The notes under the pieces: model-generated
Database searches by the model: none
Seen by the model: the letters and a program-made list of their open reading frames with translations, nothing else
Told to the model about the DNA's origin: nothing
Made by a program: the position numbers and the translations under genes
In this document: one piece after another, positions 16,937 through 25,887 of the stretch
How the letters are laid out: each line of letters starts with the position of its first letter
Position numbering within the stretch: position 1 is the first letter of the stretch
Assembly (NCBI RefSeq): GCF_900114235.1
Contig: NZ_FOSJ01000010.1
Span: 1 to 61,909, forward strand
Direction: 5' to 3'
Origin: Marinilactibacillus piezotolerans
Lineage (GTDB): Bacteria; Bacillota; Bacilli; Lactobacillales; Carnobacteriaceae_A
DNA: 61,909 nucleotides

Positions 16937-19900
16937 TGCAGAATACTGCAGAACGCAATAAATGGAAAGTCAACCGAGCAGGATTGTTTAACTACTGGTA
17001 TTACGAAGACCAGGCATTTGATTTTGCGGGTGGAAAATTATTACTGAGAGGAAATAATGGTGCAGGAAAATCGGTCACGATGCAAAGCTTTTTACCTGTA
17101 CTTCTAGATGGATCCACTCGTCCTGAAAGGTTAGATCCTTTTAATTCTAAGGCGCGCAGAATGGAAGACTACCTATTAGGAGAAAAGGAAGTTTCTGGCC
17201 ACGATGAACGCACAGGCTATTTGTATATGGAGTTCAAACGGGAGCAGACGGAACAATATATGACGATCGGAATTGGTCTGCAGGCTAAACGCGGAAGTCA
17301 ACTAAAATTCTGGGGATTCATTTTGACGGATAATCGGCGTATAGGGCACGACTTCCCTCTTTATAAAATGGAAAACCATGACGGCGAACAGGTGAAAATT
17401 CCTTTGTCCAAAATTCAACTAAGGAACCAAGTAGCTAATGGTGGATATGTGGTGGATAAAAGAAAAGACTATGCCAGTCTAGTAAATGAATATATTTTTG
17501 GATATGAAACCATTGAACAGTATGAAGACTTAATCAAATTATTGATTCAGTTAAGAAGCCCCAAGCTTTCCAAAGATTACAAACCATCGGCGATTTATGA
17601 AATCTTAGAAGAGGCATTGCCGCCATTATCAGATGAAGATCTGCGTCATCTTTCAGACACCATCGAACAAATGGATCAGACAAAACAGCAACTCGACCAA
17701 TTAGAACGCGAGTATACTGCGATCACAGATTTGAATAAAGTGTATACGGCTTATAATGAAAAAATCTTGTATGATCAAACAATGGGTTATCTAGAAGCTG
17801 AAAAAAGAAAACAAGACACTGAACAACGGTATCAAACAGCTGTCGATAAAGCGAAACATCACGAAGATTCGTTAGCATGTTTAGCTCAAACGATTAATCT
17901 TCAACATATCGACTTAGAAACAGCCAGAAAGACGCGTCAGCGATTAGAGCATCACGAAGTCTGGAATCTAGAAGAGGAAAGACAAGATAATGAGAAACGG
18001 CTTGAAGAAGAAGAGAACATTAAAGAACAAACCGAACAAAAGGTAGACAAAGTACGTAAAAAGATACATACAGAGCAATCTGGGTTAGATGATATGGAAC
18101 TGAAAATCAACCAGCGTCAAGAAAGAATAGAGGACTTGTTAGAAGAATTAGAAGCCGATGCGCTTGAAGCCTCATTTATCGAAGCGGATCGGATGCATCA
18201 AGAGGATTTTCAAGAGAACAAGCAGAATCCCTTTTCTTTTAGTGCATGGAATCGTCAGGCTAGAAATCAGTTGAAGCATTTAGAAGAAATTAAAGAATCA
18301 TTAAGAAAATTGGAAATGCTGCAAAAACAGTATCAAGAAAAAGATCAGGAACTGGGGCAGTACAAACAAACAATGGATGAACTGAGAAACAGTGAAAAAG
18401 ACTGGGAGCAGTGGTTCAAAGAAGAAAAAAATCAGCAGTTGAACAAAATCCACGAATGGATAAAAACGGCCGATTATCTTATGGTTTCAGATGAGCAGAT
18501 ACAGGAAGCTTCTCGCGCATTGGACCGACTATATGAAGAAACTAGGTACGATCAGGTTCGGGAACCGATCCAAGCCGCATTGAATGCGTATAAGAGTGGA
18601 AAGCAGAAAAATCTGGCTGTTTTACGTGTTCATCAAGACAGAACAAATAAAATAATCGAAGAGCTTGAGCAGGAAGCAACGGAATGGAAAAACAAGAAAG
18701 ATCCAGATCCCGATACTCACCCGAAAACCAAAGAAATGCGAGAGCAATGGAAGCAGCAAGGGATTCAAGCAGAACCTCTATATAATGTGGTAGAGTTCCG
18801 TGAAACGGTAGATGAAGAAACAAAAAAACGCATTGAAGCGGCATTGATTGAAACAGGTTTATTGGACGCTGTCGTTTCTGAAGAGGAAGTGATGGTTGAA
18901 TATGACAGGATCCTGCGGCCAAACCCGCAGCTGATGGCGTATACCTTGTCGGAATTTCTGCAACCGGATGTAAGCGAAACTTCGGTAACGGCCGAATTCG
19001 TTGAACAGATCCTGCAAAGTATTTTGATTGATGAGTCAGATGAGCAGGTATTATCTATTTCTGAAAAAGGGCATTATTCTATTGGATTACTGAAGGGTCA
19101 TGCTGTGCCTGTAGAAACGGTCCGCTTTATTGGAAAGAATGTGCGCAAGAGATACCGGGAAGAGCAGATTCGGTTATTAGAAGAACAGATCCAATCAGAA
19201 AAGCAAGAATTGGAAAAAATCGAAACGGATATAGAAAGAAACGAAAGCTCTATCCGGCAAGCTGACCATGACTTCAAGGAATTCCCAAATGATGAGAACT
19301 TATTTGGTCTTTACGACAAACTGGAAAAAGCTCGATTTAACATAAATCAACTGAATGACACGATCCAGAGACTATCTGAAGCAGTGAAAAGGATCGGAAA
19401 AGAAGTAAGAGAGCTTGAATTATCGATTAAAGCGCAAACAAAAGAAAATCGTCTGAATTTGACGGTTCAAGAATATGTGACAGCTGCTGATCATATGCAC
19501 GAATACGAACGGATGCTTTCTGAATTAAAAAGAGAACAGGAACACTTTTTGAATGAAGAAGAGAGAAAGCAAGAGACGATCAATCGATTGGAAGACTTAG
19601 AAGAGGAGATCCTGGAGTTAAAAGGGGATTTCAATGTCGTTCAAGACAGAATAACACGTTTAGAAAAAAATATTGAGCAAATAGAACGGCAAATGGACCA
19701 AGCCGGGGTGAAAGACATACGAGATCAAATCCAATCTGTCATAGAAGAAATAGAGAAATTAACAGAAGAGATTGAGCGGAATAAAGTATCTCATACGGAA
19801 CATAGAGTAGATCTGACTCATGTTGAAAAAGATATTGAAGATCTAGAAACAGAACGAACATTTTTTGCTCAATTAGTCAAGGCTTGGAGAAAGTCTTACG

Positions 19901-21075
19901 TTAATGAAATGAAAAGAGCATTGGTAACCTTTGATGACGACGAATCCACCGAAATGCTAGAGGCTTCTGAAGTTCTTAAAGCGTTGAGTGGTCGTGTTTC
20001 TACAAAAGAAACGGCACAACTAACAAGCCAATTATCTCGAGTACGGAATGATCGTCAAGATGACTTAATAGAGTATAGTCCGCTTCAGCGCAGTCTTTTT
20101 CAAGAAACAGAACATTGGATGCAAGAGGTAGAAGGTGGAGAGAAACAGTTATTGATCAATCAGTGGAAGCAAGCTGGTTCAAGAGAAATCATTGAATTAA
20201 CTGCACAAGGGAAACGAGTCAGTCCTTACCTCGTAGGAGAAGATTTGAAACAAGAAAGAGAACGTCAGAGTGTGATGTTGGATGAACAAGATAAAAAACT
20301 ATATGAAGAGATTTTGTTCCATTCTGTAGGAATGAAACTTCGTGCCCGCATCGATAGAGCCGAACGCTGGGTAGAAGAAATGAGGAAGCTGATGGAATCA
20401 AGGAATGATTCATCAGGCGTAGAATTCTCCATTCGCTGGAGACCTCGTACAGCTGAAACAGAAGAAGAAATGGACACCAAAGATTTGGTGGAGTTGCTGC
20501 GTCAAAATCCTAGAGCATTAAAAGATGAAGCAATAGATCAAGTGACCAAGCACTTCCGGACAAAAATCAACCGTGCAAAAGTTTTGATGAATGAGTCTAC
20601 AGAAATGCAGACTCTTCTTCAAGTTTTAAAACAAGTGTTGGATTATCGTCGCTGGTTTTCCTTTGAATTGAGCGTGAAACGCACGGGAGATGAACGCAGA
20701 AAACCATTGACCAATACGCAATTCGACAAATTCAGTGGTGGAGAAAAGGCCAGAGCCATGTATATCCCACTATTTATTGCGACCTATTCTCGCTATCTGG
20801 AAGCGGGTGACGAGGCCCCTTATCTGATCTCTTTAGATGAGGCATTTGCAGGGGTAGATGAACGCAATATAGCAGATTTATTTGAAGTGGTTGAAGAATT
20901 AGGATTCAACTACATCATGAACTCGCAAGCGATCTGGGGAGACTATGAGACCGTTTCTAAATTAGCCATCAGTGAATTGTTCCGACCTCAAAATGCAGAT
21001 CATGTAGTAGTCATTCGATATCTTTGGGACGGACAAAAGCGTGTAATGGTTAATGATGAAATAAGTGAAAGCTGA
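16936..21075 (+). CDS. jetC: Wadjet SMC-like ATPase JetC (TIGR02680-like)
   Basis: SMC-family motor of the Wadjet complex, thought to extrude DNA loops and so recognise small circles. Head motifs frame long coiled coils: Walker A GNNGAGKS at 39-46, ABC signature FSGGEKARAM from 1266, Walker B LISLDEAF near 1300. Long Glu/Lys/Gln-rich coiled-coil stretches occupy about 260-480 and 750-1060 around a central hinge-like globular part. The 1379-aa length matches the TIGR02680 family (about 1350). GTG start with GAGGAGG upstream. Frame intact over 4.1 kb, against the decay of the neighbouring rloB. Confidence 0.92.
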   Translation: MQNTAERNKWKVNRAGLFNYWYYEDQAFDFAGGKLLLRGNNGAGKSVTMQSFLPVLLDGSTRPERLDPFNSKARRMEDYLLGEKEVSGHDERTGYLYMEFKREQTEQYMTIGIGLQAKRGSQLKFWGFILTDNRRIGHDFPLYKMENHDGEQVKIPLSKIQLRNQVANGGYVVDKRKDYASLVNEYIFGYETIEQYEDLIKLLIQLRSPKLSKDYKPSAIYEILEEALPPLSDEDLRHLSDTIEQMDQTKQQLDQLEREYTAITDLNKVYTAYNEKILYDQTMGYLEAEKRKQDTEQRYQTAVDKAKHHEDSLACLAQTINLQHIDLETARKTRQRLEHHEVWNLEEERQDNEKRLEEEENIKEQTEQKVDKVRKKIHTEQSGLDDMELKINQRQERIEDLLEELEADALEASFIEADRMHQEDFQENKQNPFSFSAWNRQARNQLKHLEEIKESLRKLEMLQKQYQEKDQELGQYKQTMDELRNSEKDWEQWFKEEKNQQLNKIHEWIKTADYLMVSDEQIQEASRALDRLYEETRYDQVREPIQAALNAYKSGKQKNLAVLRVHQDRTNKIIEELEQEATEWKNKKDPDPDTHPKTKEMREQWKQQGIQAEPLYNVVEFRETVDEETKKRIEAALIETGLLDAVVSEEEVMVEYDRILRPNPQLMAYTLSEFLQPDVSETSVTAEFVEQILQSILIDESDEQVLSISEKGHYSIGLLKGHAVPVETVRFIGKNVRKRYREEQIRLLEEQIQSEKQELEKIETDIERNESSIRQADHDFKEFPNDENLFGLYDKLEKARFNINQLNDTIQRLSEAVKRIGKEVRELELSIKAQTKENRLNLTVQEYVTAADHMHEYERMLSELKREQEHFLNEEERKQETINRLEDLEEEILELKGDFNVVQDRITRLEKNIEQIERQMDQAGVKDIRDQIQSVIEEIEKLTEEIERNKVSHTEHRVDLTHVEKDIEDLETERTFFAQLVKAWRKSYVNEMKRALVTFDDDESTEMLEASEVLKALSGRVSTKETAQLTSQLSRVRNDRQDDLIEYSPLQRSLFQETEHWMQEVEGGEKQLLINQWKQAGSREIIELTAQGKRVSPYLVGEDLKQERERQSVMLDEQDKKLYEEILFHSVGMKLRARIDRAERWVEEMRKLMESRNDSSGVEFSIRWRPRTAETEEEMDTKDLVELLRQNPRALKDEAIDQVTKHFRTKINRAKVLMNESTEMQTLLQVLKQVLDYRRWFSFELSVKRTGDERRKPLTNTQFDKFSGGEKARAMYIPLFIATYSRYLEAGDEAPYLISLDEAFAGVDERNIADLFEVVEELGFNYIMNSQAIWGDYETVSKLAISELFRPQNADHVVVIRYLWDGQKRVMVNDEISES

Positions 21076-21112
21076 CTTCGCACTAGATTTAAAAGTAAAG
21101 GTTGGTTATGTT

Positions 21113-22411
21113 ATGAACGAAGCATTGAAAGAAGCCGTCGCTTTTTTTAAAGCGGAAGCTGTGTATGGGAAACTTTTTTCAGCTTTTGCAAAAAAATATC
21201 GGTCACTGGGAAGAATGAGTGGAAGTATTTCTCTTGAGAAGTACTCCATAGGAGAAATAGAAACCATTGCAAGATTTTTAGGGATGAGACAAGATCTGTT
21301 ACTTGATCAGAATAAAGTATCCATTCAAGCATTTGAAAAACAGTTAGCCATTTATAGATTTGAAGGCGTCTCTTTGAAAGAGATAGTGGAAGCGTATTGT
21401 GGTATCCATTTAGTATCTAATAGGGAAAAACGTGAAGCAAAACTGATTAAAAAACACATTTTTTTCGAGAAACAGAAGGAGACTTTTCCAAATTTATCTT
21501 ATTGGCTTCAATACATCCAAAGTCAACCAAAAGAGAATCGCTGGTTGCATCAACTCATCGATCAAGATAAATCCGAGTTTTCGGATTTGATAAGACGATT
21601 AAATCAACTTGTTGAAAATTTACCTAAAAAGCCGATTCGTTTACCGGTCTTTGCTCAGCAGCAGTTAGGCAATCCACATGCTTTAGATCGCAATCAATGG
21701 TTAAGTAGATTATTTCTGCATAAATTGTCATTCGATATGGCCAATATTGAAGAATCACCTGTGATAGAAGTGCCTAATAGTAGTGAAGAGTATAGCGAAT
21801 TGCTGCTGACATTCAATTTATTGCGAGATGATATTACCAATGATATCACGCTGGTCAATATTCTAGCTGATACGAAAGTTGAAAATAAACAGGCAGTGTG
21901 GCGTGCCGCTAGTCAAACACATACTGTAATGAACGTGCCGATACGTGAACTGCTTGCTGTAGAATCATTATATCCTTCAAACTCCAGTAAAAAAGTCCAT
22001 ATAGTAGAAAATTCGGGAGTTTTTTCAAGCATTATAGATGAAGTACCGCAAGTCCCTTTAATCTGCACTCATGGTCAGTTTACTTTAGCCACTTGGAAAT
22101 GTTTGGATTTATTTGACGAATCGACTCATTTTTATTATGCCAGTGATATGGATCCGGAAGGAATAGGCATGGCGAATCGACTGATTGAAAGATACGGAAA
22201 TCGAGTGATATTGTGGAAGATGGATGCTAAATCCTACGAAAAAGCTGTGTCTTCTGATAATGATTTAACGTTTCGTCGTATTCAACAGTTAAAAGGCTTA
22301 AAAAGCCCGATGCTGAAAGAATTGAAAATGAAAATGGTTGAATTAAAGTCCCCAGCTTATCAAGAAGCCTTGTTAGATGAAATGATTGAAGAGTTGGAAA
22401 ATAATTACTGA
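21113..22411 (+). CDS. jetD: Wadjet nuclease subunit JetD (TIGR02679, DUF2399-like, toprim)
   Basis: Toprim nuclease that cuts the DNA recognised by JetABC. The C-terminal half shows the topoisomerase VI-A-like toprim motifs: acidic VEN with Glu299 and ASDMDPEGIG with Asp345 and Asp347. N-terminal part is a winged-helix/arm region. I chose ATG 21113, which begins MNEALKEAVAFF and has AAAGG about 11 nt upstream. An in-frame GTG at 21065 would overlap jetC by 11 nt like the other jet junctions and is a real alternative. Frame intact; catalytic residues present. Confidence 0.85.
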   Translation: MNEALKEAVAFFKAEAVYGKLFSAFAKKYRSLGRMSGSISLEKYSIGEIETIARFLGMRQDLLLDQNKVSIQAFEKQLAIYRFEGVSLKEIVEAYCGIHLVSNREKREAKLIKKHIFFEKQKETFPNLSYWLQYIQSQPKENRWLHQLIDQDKSEFSDLIRRLNQLVENLPKKPIRLPVFAQQQLGNPHALDRNQWLSRLFLHKLSFDMANIEESPVIEVPNSSEEYSELLLTFNLLRDDITNDITLVNILADTKVENKQAVWRAASQTHTVMNVPIRELLAVESLYPSNSSKKVHIVENSGVFSSIIDEVPQVPLICTHGQFTLATWKCLDLFDESTHFYYASDMDPEGIGMANRLIERYGNRVILWKMDAKSYEKAVSSDNDLTFRRIQQLKGLKSPMLKELKMKMVELKSPAYQEALLDEMIEELENNY

Positions 22412-22417
22412 GAAGCA

Positions 22418-22549
22418 ATGTTTATTTGCCAATTTTGTCCAGATAAGAGGTTTGGATCATTAAATTGGGTTGAAAGACATAGAGACAGTCTTACAGGCTC
22501 TGCTAAACTAGTATTCGTAGGAACTGCAGATTATGGCAATAACAAATAA
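22418..22549 (+). CDS. Short CxxC protein just after jetD, unknown
   Basis: A 43-aa ORF starting 6 nt after the jetD stop. The sequence MFICQFCPDKRF has a CxxC pair (Cys4, Cys7) followed by His21, reminiscent of half a zinc finger. The ribosome site (GAGAAG) is weak. It overlaps the next small ORF by 17 nt. It may be a real small accessory protein of the island, the N-terminal stub of a truncated zinc-ribbon protein, or chance. No family recognised. Confidence 0.35.
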   Translation: MFICQFCPDKRFGSLNWVERHRDSLTGSAKLVFVGTADYGNNK

Positions 22550-22757
22550 GATGTTTCAAGATCGTGCTCAAAAATATGAAAAAGATATAGGAATTTTAAT
22601 CTCAAAGGAAATGATCGATGAATTGAAAATTATAGTCGAAACAAAGTTTTCTTTGTATATAGAAGGAGATAGGCTAGTGATTGAACCAAAACAGATGAAC
22701 TTAATCATTAAAGAAATGGTAGATTTAATCACTGAAGAAAATAAACACAATCAATAG
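22533..22757 (+). CDS. Hypothetical 74-aa protein downstream of Wadjet genes
   Basis: Short, charged, mainly helical protein (MAITNKMFQDRAQKYEKD...), with repeated Ile/Glu/Lys patterning and no recognisable motif or signal peptide. TAGGAA lies about 9 nt before the ATG. It starts within the upstream 43-aa ORF, suggesting translational coupling if both are real. Placed 120 nt after jetD on the same strand, it could belong to the same transcript. Function unknown. Confidence 0.45.
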   Translation: MAITNKMFQDRAQKYEKDIGILISKEMIDELKIIVETKFSLYIEGDRLVIEPKQMNLIIKEMVDLITEENKHNQ

Positions 22758-23418
22758 ACTTTGGAAAGCCATTGGGTAGAGAAAATTTGTAAAGATGAGA
22801 GAACTGGGAACTAAACCTTATGTGCATTTCCACTTTCACTATTTTTAGTGTCATTTAGGAATATTTAGTTTTTTACTATAAAAATGTGAATGAACAATCA
22901 AACGAGCGAAAATGTTCCCAAATCGAGTAATATAAATAGACAAGCACTCAGTTTGAAAGACAAATGAATAAAAGGTTTTTAAAAGTAGCTTTGTGTATTG
23001 GTTTGGTAGTAGTTTTAGGTATTTATTTTTTAAGTAATAATTTTGCAAATGCTGGAGAATATGAGGCTTTAGATGGAATAGTTTCATAAAATTTCAAAAA
23101 AAGGTGTTGCTACAATCATAGGAACTTTATAATATGACGAATCACATTATGAAGTAGGACTGCCATACAAGATCTATACGCATTTAATTTTTATGATTGA
23201 AATACTGATTAAATTTATTGATTCTAACCCTTTATCTAATACTGATTTTCCATCCATATGTTCAACATCTCTCATATCAATTATTTCAATAGGCAGATTT
23301 TATTAGGGAATTTTTTCTAATGGTTCTTTTTAAATTCTAAATCTCGATGTAGTGTTGCAATTAACCTATTGCGTTATTAAATGTTATTTAGTATAATTAA
23401 TGATAAGGAGTGATGTAA
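22758..23418. other. Intergenic region with gene fragments, before mazEF
   Basis: About 660 nt. It contains a short secreted-protein stub (22964-23089) whose similarity to a longer frame appears to continue after a frameshift (FHKISKKGVATIIGTL, then a stop, then YDESHYEVGLPYKIYTH). On the minus strand around 23300-23190 a frame reads IEIIDMRDVEHMDGKSVLD, which looks like part of an unidentified protein. Both suggest decayed genes. A GATAAGGAG ribosome site for mazE is at 23401-23409. Confidence 0.4.
22964..23089 (+). pseudogene. Truncated small secreted protein (signal-peptide stub)
   Basis: A 41-aa frame with a classic signal peptide: MNKRFLKVAL start, hydrophobic core LCIGLVVVLGIYFL, then NNFANAGEYEALDG and stop. 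A +1 change near 23082 would continue coding-like sequence for another ~45 residues, interrupted by another stop. This suggests a decayed exported protein. No usable ribosome site is evident. Confidence 0.35.
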
Positions 23419-23649
23419 ATGTTAACAACAAAATTGCGGAAACAAGGAAGTTCCGTTGTGGTTACTATACCTGCTTCTGAAGCGAAAAATTTAGACATGA
23501 ATGTAGAATATATTGTAAGAACGGATAAGAATGGAAACATATCCTTAATTCCCAAACTAGATAACCCATTCAAAAAGGCGGAACCTGGAGAATATTATGA
23601 AAAAGATGTGTGGGCAGATATGAAACCGGCTGGAAAAGAGGTCTGGTAG
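23419..23649 (+). CDS. mazE: MazE/PemI-like antitoxin (AbrB fold)
   Basis: DNA-binding antitoxin of a type II toxin-antitoxin pair. The N-terminal ~45 residues carry the AbrB/MazE swapped-hairpin pattern (KLRKQGSSVVVTIPASEAKN); the acidic C-terminal tail would wrap the toxin. 76 aa. AAGGAG lies 8 nt before the ATG. The toxin ATG follows its stop directly, typical of coupled antitoxin-toxin translation. It probably autorepresses the operon through the promoter at ~23.38 kb (family knowledge). Confidence 0.88.
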   Translation: MLTTKLRKQGSSVVVTIPASEAKNLDMNVEYIVRTDKNGNISLIPKLDNPFKKAEPGEYYEKDVWADMKPAGKEVW

Positions 23650-23994
23650 ATGTCAGTTGATAAGTATATTCCCCATAAAGGAGATATTATCTGGATTGAC
23701 TTTGATCCATCGGCTGGAAAAGAAATTCAAAAAAGAAGACCTGGATTAGTGGTATCATCTTATGCATTTAATAAAAGCACTTATTTCGCAGTCGTCTGTC
23801 CTATTACTTCTACTTTGAAAAACTACTCAACTCGATTCAATTTGACGAGCACATCAAAAATTAAAGGACAGGTATTGATTTCTCAATTAAAATCACTTGA
23901 TTATATGGAGAGAAATAGTGAGTTTGTTGAAAAAATATCTACAAATGAACTAGAACAAATCAACCAACTCGTATCTTTTGTTTTTGCTGAATAG
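23650..23994 (+). CDS. mazF: MazF/PemK-like toxin, mRNA endoribonuclease
   Basis: Type II toxin of the MazF/PemK family, a sequence-specific endoribonuclease. Family hallmarks: GDIIWIDFDPSAGKEIQKRR (loop and catalytic Arg region), RPGLVVSS, VCPITSTL with the catalytic Thr/Ser region, and GQVLISQLKSLD. 114 aa, full length. It begins immediately after mazE. A diverged copy of its last ~30 codons and 3' flank is found at 4718-4816. Confidence 0.9.
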   Translation: MSVDKYIPHKGDIIWIDFDPSAGKEIQKRRPGLVVSSYAFNKSTYFAVVCPITSTLKNYSTRFNLTSTSKIKGQVLISQLKSLDYMERNSEFVEKISTNELEQINQLVSFVFAE

Positions 23995-24081
23995 TTAGGC
24001 CAAAGAAAAATGAATGCTGCTTTATAAATTATGAAATAAATCGCAAACAAATTTTAAACTTCGAATAAAATAATTAGATGA

Positions 24082-24114
24082 AACGACTGATTCTCATGTG
24101 AATCAGTCGTTTTT
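24082..24114 (+). terminator. Terminator downstream of mazEF
   Basis: A 12-bp perfect stem AACGACTGATTC / GAATCAGTCGTT (24082-24093 and 24100-24111) with a 6-nt loop runs into a T-run. The rest of 23995-24279 is AT-rich and shows no gene. Confidence 0.88.
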
Positions 24115-24279
24115 AAAATTTATCTATCAAATTTAAAAAACATAATCGTAAATTTATTATTCCCTATCCGGTACATGGGTAATCAATAGAAGGAAAAATT
24201 AATTATTTAGAATTTAAATATTAAAATTCTCCTATTTTAAAATAAATTCTAGCCAAGCTAAAAATGAATAAACTAACTT

Positions 24280-24981
24280 CTAGATAAGAGTAATACCCTC
24301 TTTAACTTTCAGGGTTTTTAAAATTTGTGTTTCTTTTTCTCTAAAGTCAGTATAGCTGCTGATTTGTCTCAAATCAGTATCTACTACCGCTGGGTGAACC
24401 ATTACTTCGATAGAATGGTAAGGTAGAGAAGACAGCTCTTCAAATAACTGGTCGTTAATGCCTTCTTTATAAAAGTTTAACCAGAGATTTTCAGTAAGTA
24501 ACTGTTCTGGTTTATCTTTTAATGATTCTGTATAACGGACAGGAAGATTATATTGAGTGCTTAATTCTTGCACAACGGTTTTTAAATCCTGCCAGCCATG
24601 AACGTGATGATGACTATCGATGTGGTCAAGAGTAAGTCCTGTCTTCAAGAATTCTTCAATTTGAGTTGTCCATTCTATTTTGACTTGTTCAATTTCAGTT
24701 TGTGTCAGTGAAACTTCAGTACTTGTATATTTAAAATGACCACTATCATTAGTCAAGAGGTTTGTTTCTAGTTTATTCAAGGGTTTTCCAAAAGAAAGCG
24801 TTAAGTGAATGCCTACTTTTAATGAAGGTGTTTCTTTCGCTAGCTTGATAGCATCTTCTACAGCCATACCATTCATCATAAGGGTAGTACGGGTAACCAC
24901 GCCATTGATATGAGCATCAATTACACCTTCATTTATACCTTTGGTTAACCCAAAGTCATCAGCATTTACCAAAATTTTCAT
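24280..24981 (-). CDS. chbG: ChbG/YdjC-family carbohydrate deacetylase
   Basis: Metal-dependent deacetylase of the YdjC/ChbG family, which removes an acetyl group from chitobiose-type phosphodisaccharides. The metal-binding sequences VNADDFGLTKG at the N-terminus and HIDSHHHVHG near 120 are intact, as is HPAV near 205. 233 aa, full length. It is co-directional with and 26 nt downstream of the GntR regulator gene, and divergent from a GH4 enzyme and EIIC. This suggests the locus handles an acetylated beta-linked disaccharide such as chitobiose (inference). Confidence 0.85.
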   Translation of the reverse strand: MKILVNADDFGLTKGINEGVIDAHINGVVTRTTLMMNGMAVEDAIKLAKETPSLKVGIHLTLSFGKPLNKLETNLLTNDSGHFKYTSTEVSLTQTEIEQVKIEWTTQIEEFLKTGLTLDHIDSHHHVHGWQDLKTVVQELSTQYNLPVRYTESLKDKPEQLLTENLWLNFYKEGINDQLFEELSSLPYHSIEVMVHPAVVDTDLRQISSYTDFREKETQILKTLKVKEGITLI

Positions 24982-25007
24982 GTTTAATTCCTCCAGCTAA
25001 TAGTTTT

Positions 25008-25727
25008 TTAATTTTCCTGATAATATCGTTCAATTCTAAAGCTCGTCTTATCGCCTCTAAAGTATGAGCGTGAAAACTCTATGACCAGCCCATTTTTGTC
25101 TTCAGCGACCGTTTCAATATAAAAACAAGGTTGTCCGACTTCACACTGCAGATAATGACTGATATCTTTATCTGCAAGCGTTATTTCAACGATTTCTGTT
25201 GTCTTATGAATAGAGATGCCGTATGTTTCTTTTAGAGTTTTATACAAGGATGCTTCCAGATATTCTTTTTTTAGTCCAGGAGCAATATTCCAAGGAACAT
25301 AGGCGACTTCATATTGAGTAACTTCGTTGTTAGCTGATCGTGTTCGCTTGATTTTTTGAATGGGATCATTTTCTTCAATGTTAAATCTCTTTTTATGAGA
25401 ATCCCGAGCAGGTATTACTTCAATCTTCTCTAAGCTAATTTGACCGTATTTTCCCTGTGCTTGAAGTTGTTGTGTAAATCGGTCATCAGTATGAGAGAGT
25501 ATCTGATTTACTTTGGGTTCGGCTACAAAACTACCTTTACCTCGTTGACGAATAAGGTAGCCTTCTTGAACCAATTGAGTAAGGGCGATCCGCACTGTAG
25601 TCCGACTAACATTGAATTCTTTACATAATTCATTTTCTGTAGGGAATTGATCACCTACCTTATATACATCTGTTTTGATTCGTTCAATCAATTTTTCTTT
25701 AATAAATGCGTGTAATGACTTTTTCAT
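25008..25727 (-). CDS. GntR/HutC-family transcriptional regulator (UTRA domain)
   Basis: N-terminal GntR winged helix (FPTENELCKEFNVSRTTVRI, about 28-47) and C-terminal UTRA ligand-binding domain. I set the start at the ATG 25727 (MKKSLHAF), preceded by AGGAG; the longer frame to 25790 runs through the operator and has no ribosome site. About 239 aa. An inverted repeat lies 36-80 nt upstream, between this gene and the GH4 gene. Likely a repressor of both directions, released by a sugar phosphate. Confidence 0.88.
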   Translation of the reverse strand: MKKSLHAFIKEKLIERIKTDVYKVGDQFPTENELCKEFNVSRTTVRIALTQLVQEGYLIRQRGKGSFVAEPKVNQILSHTDDRFTQQLQAQGKYGQISLEKIEVIPARDSHKKRFNIEENDPIQKIKRTRSANNEVTQYEVAYVPWNIAPGLKKEYLEASLYKTLKETYGISIHKTTEIVEITLADKDISHYLQCEVGQPCFYIETVAEDKNGLVIEFSRSYFRGDKTSFRIERYYQEN

Positions 25728-25762
25728 TCTCCTAAGTCTTCCTTTCGTTTCATTAAATGTAT

Positions 25763-25807
25763 TATAGCAAAAATATAAATGTATGTACATTTAATATTTT
25801 TGCTATA
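25763..25807. promoter_or_regulatory. GntR-type operator in divergent promoter region
   Basis: Nested inverted repeats: inner AAATGTATGTACATTT (25777-25792) and outer arms TATAGCAAAAATA / TATTTTTGCTATA (25763-25775 and 25795-25807). Related half-sites (AAATGTA, TTACATTT) flank it at about 25755 and 25815. The position between divergent genes fits autoregulation and control of the GH4-PTS genes. Confidence 0.7.
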
Positions 25808-25887
25808 AATATGTTTACATTTAAAAATTTGTATGATACATTTTAACTGTGGTTAATCACAAGTCACATAAAAGGAGTATGATTTTA

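Noticed and set aside
23190-23300. Minus-strand fragment reading IEIIDMRDVEHMDGKSVLD
   Set aside because: Looks protein-like but is short, without start or ribosome site, and I cannot name the family; noted only in the intergenic entry.
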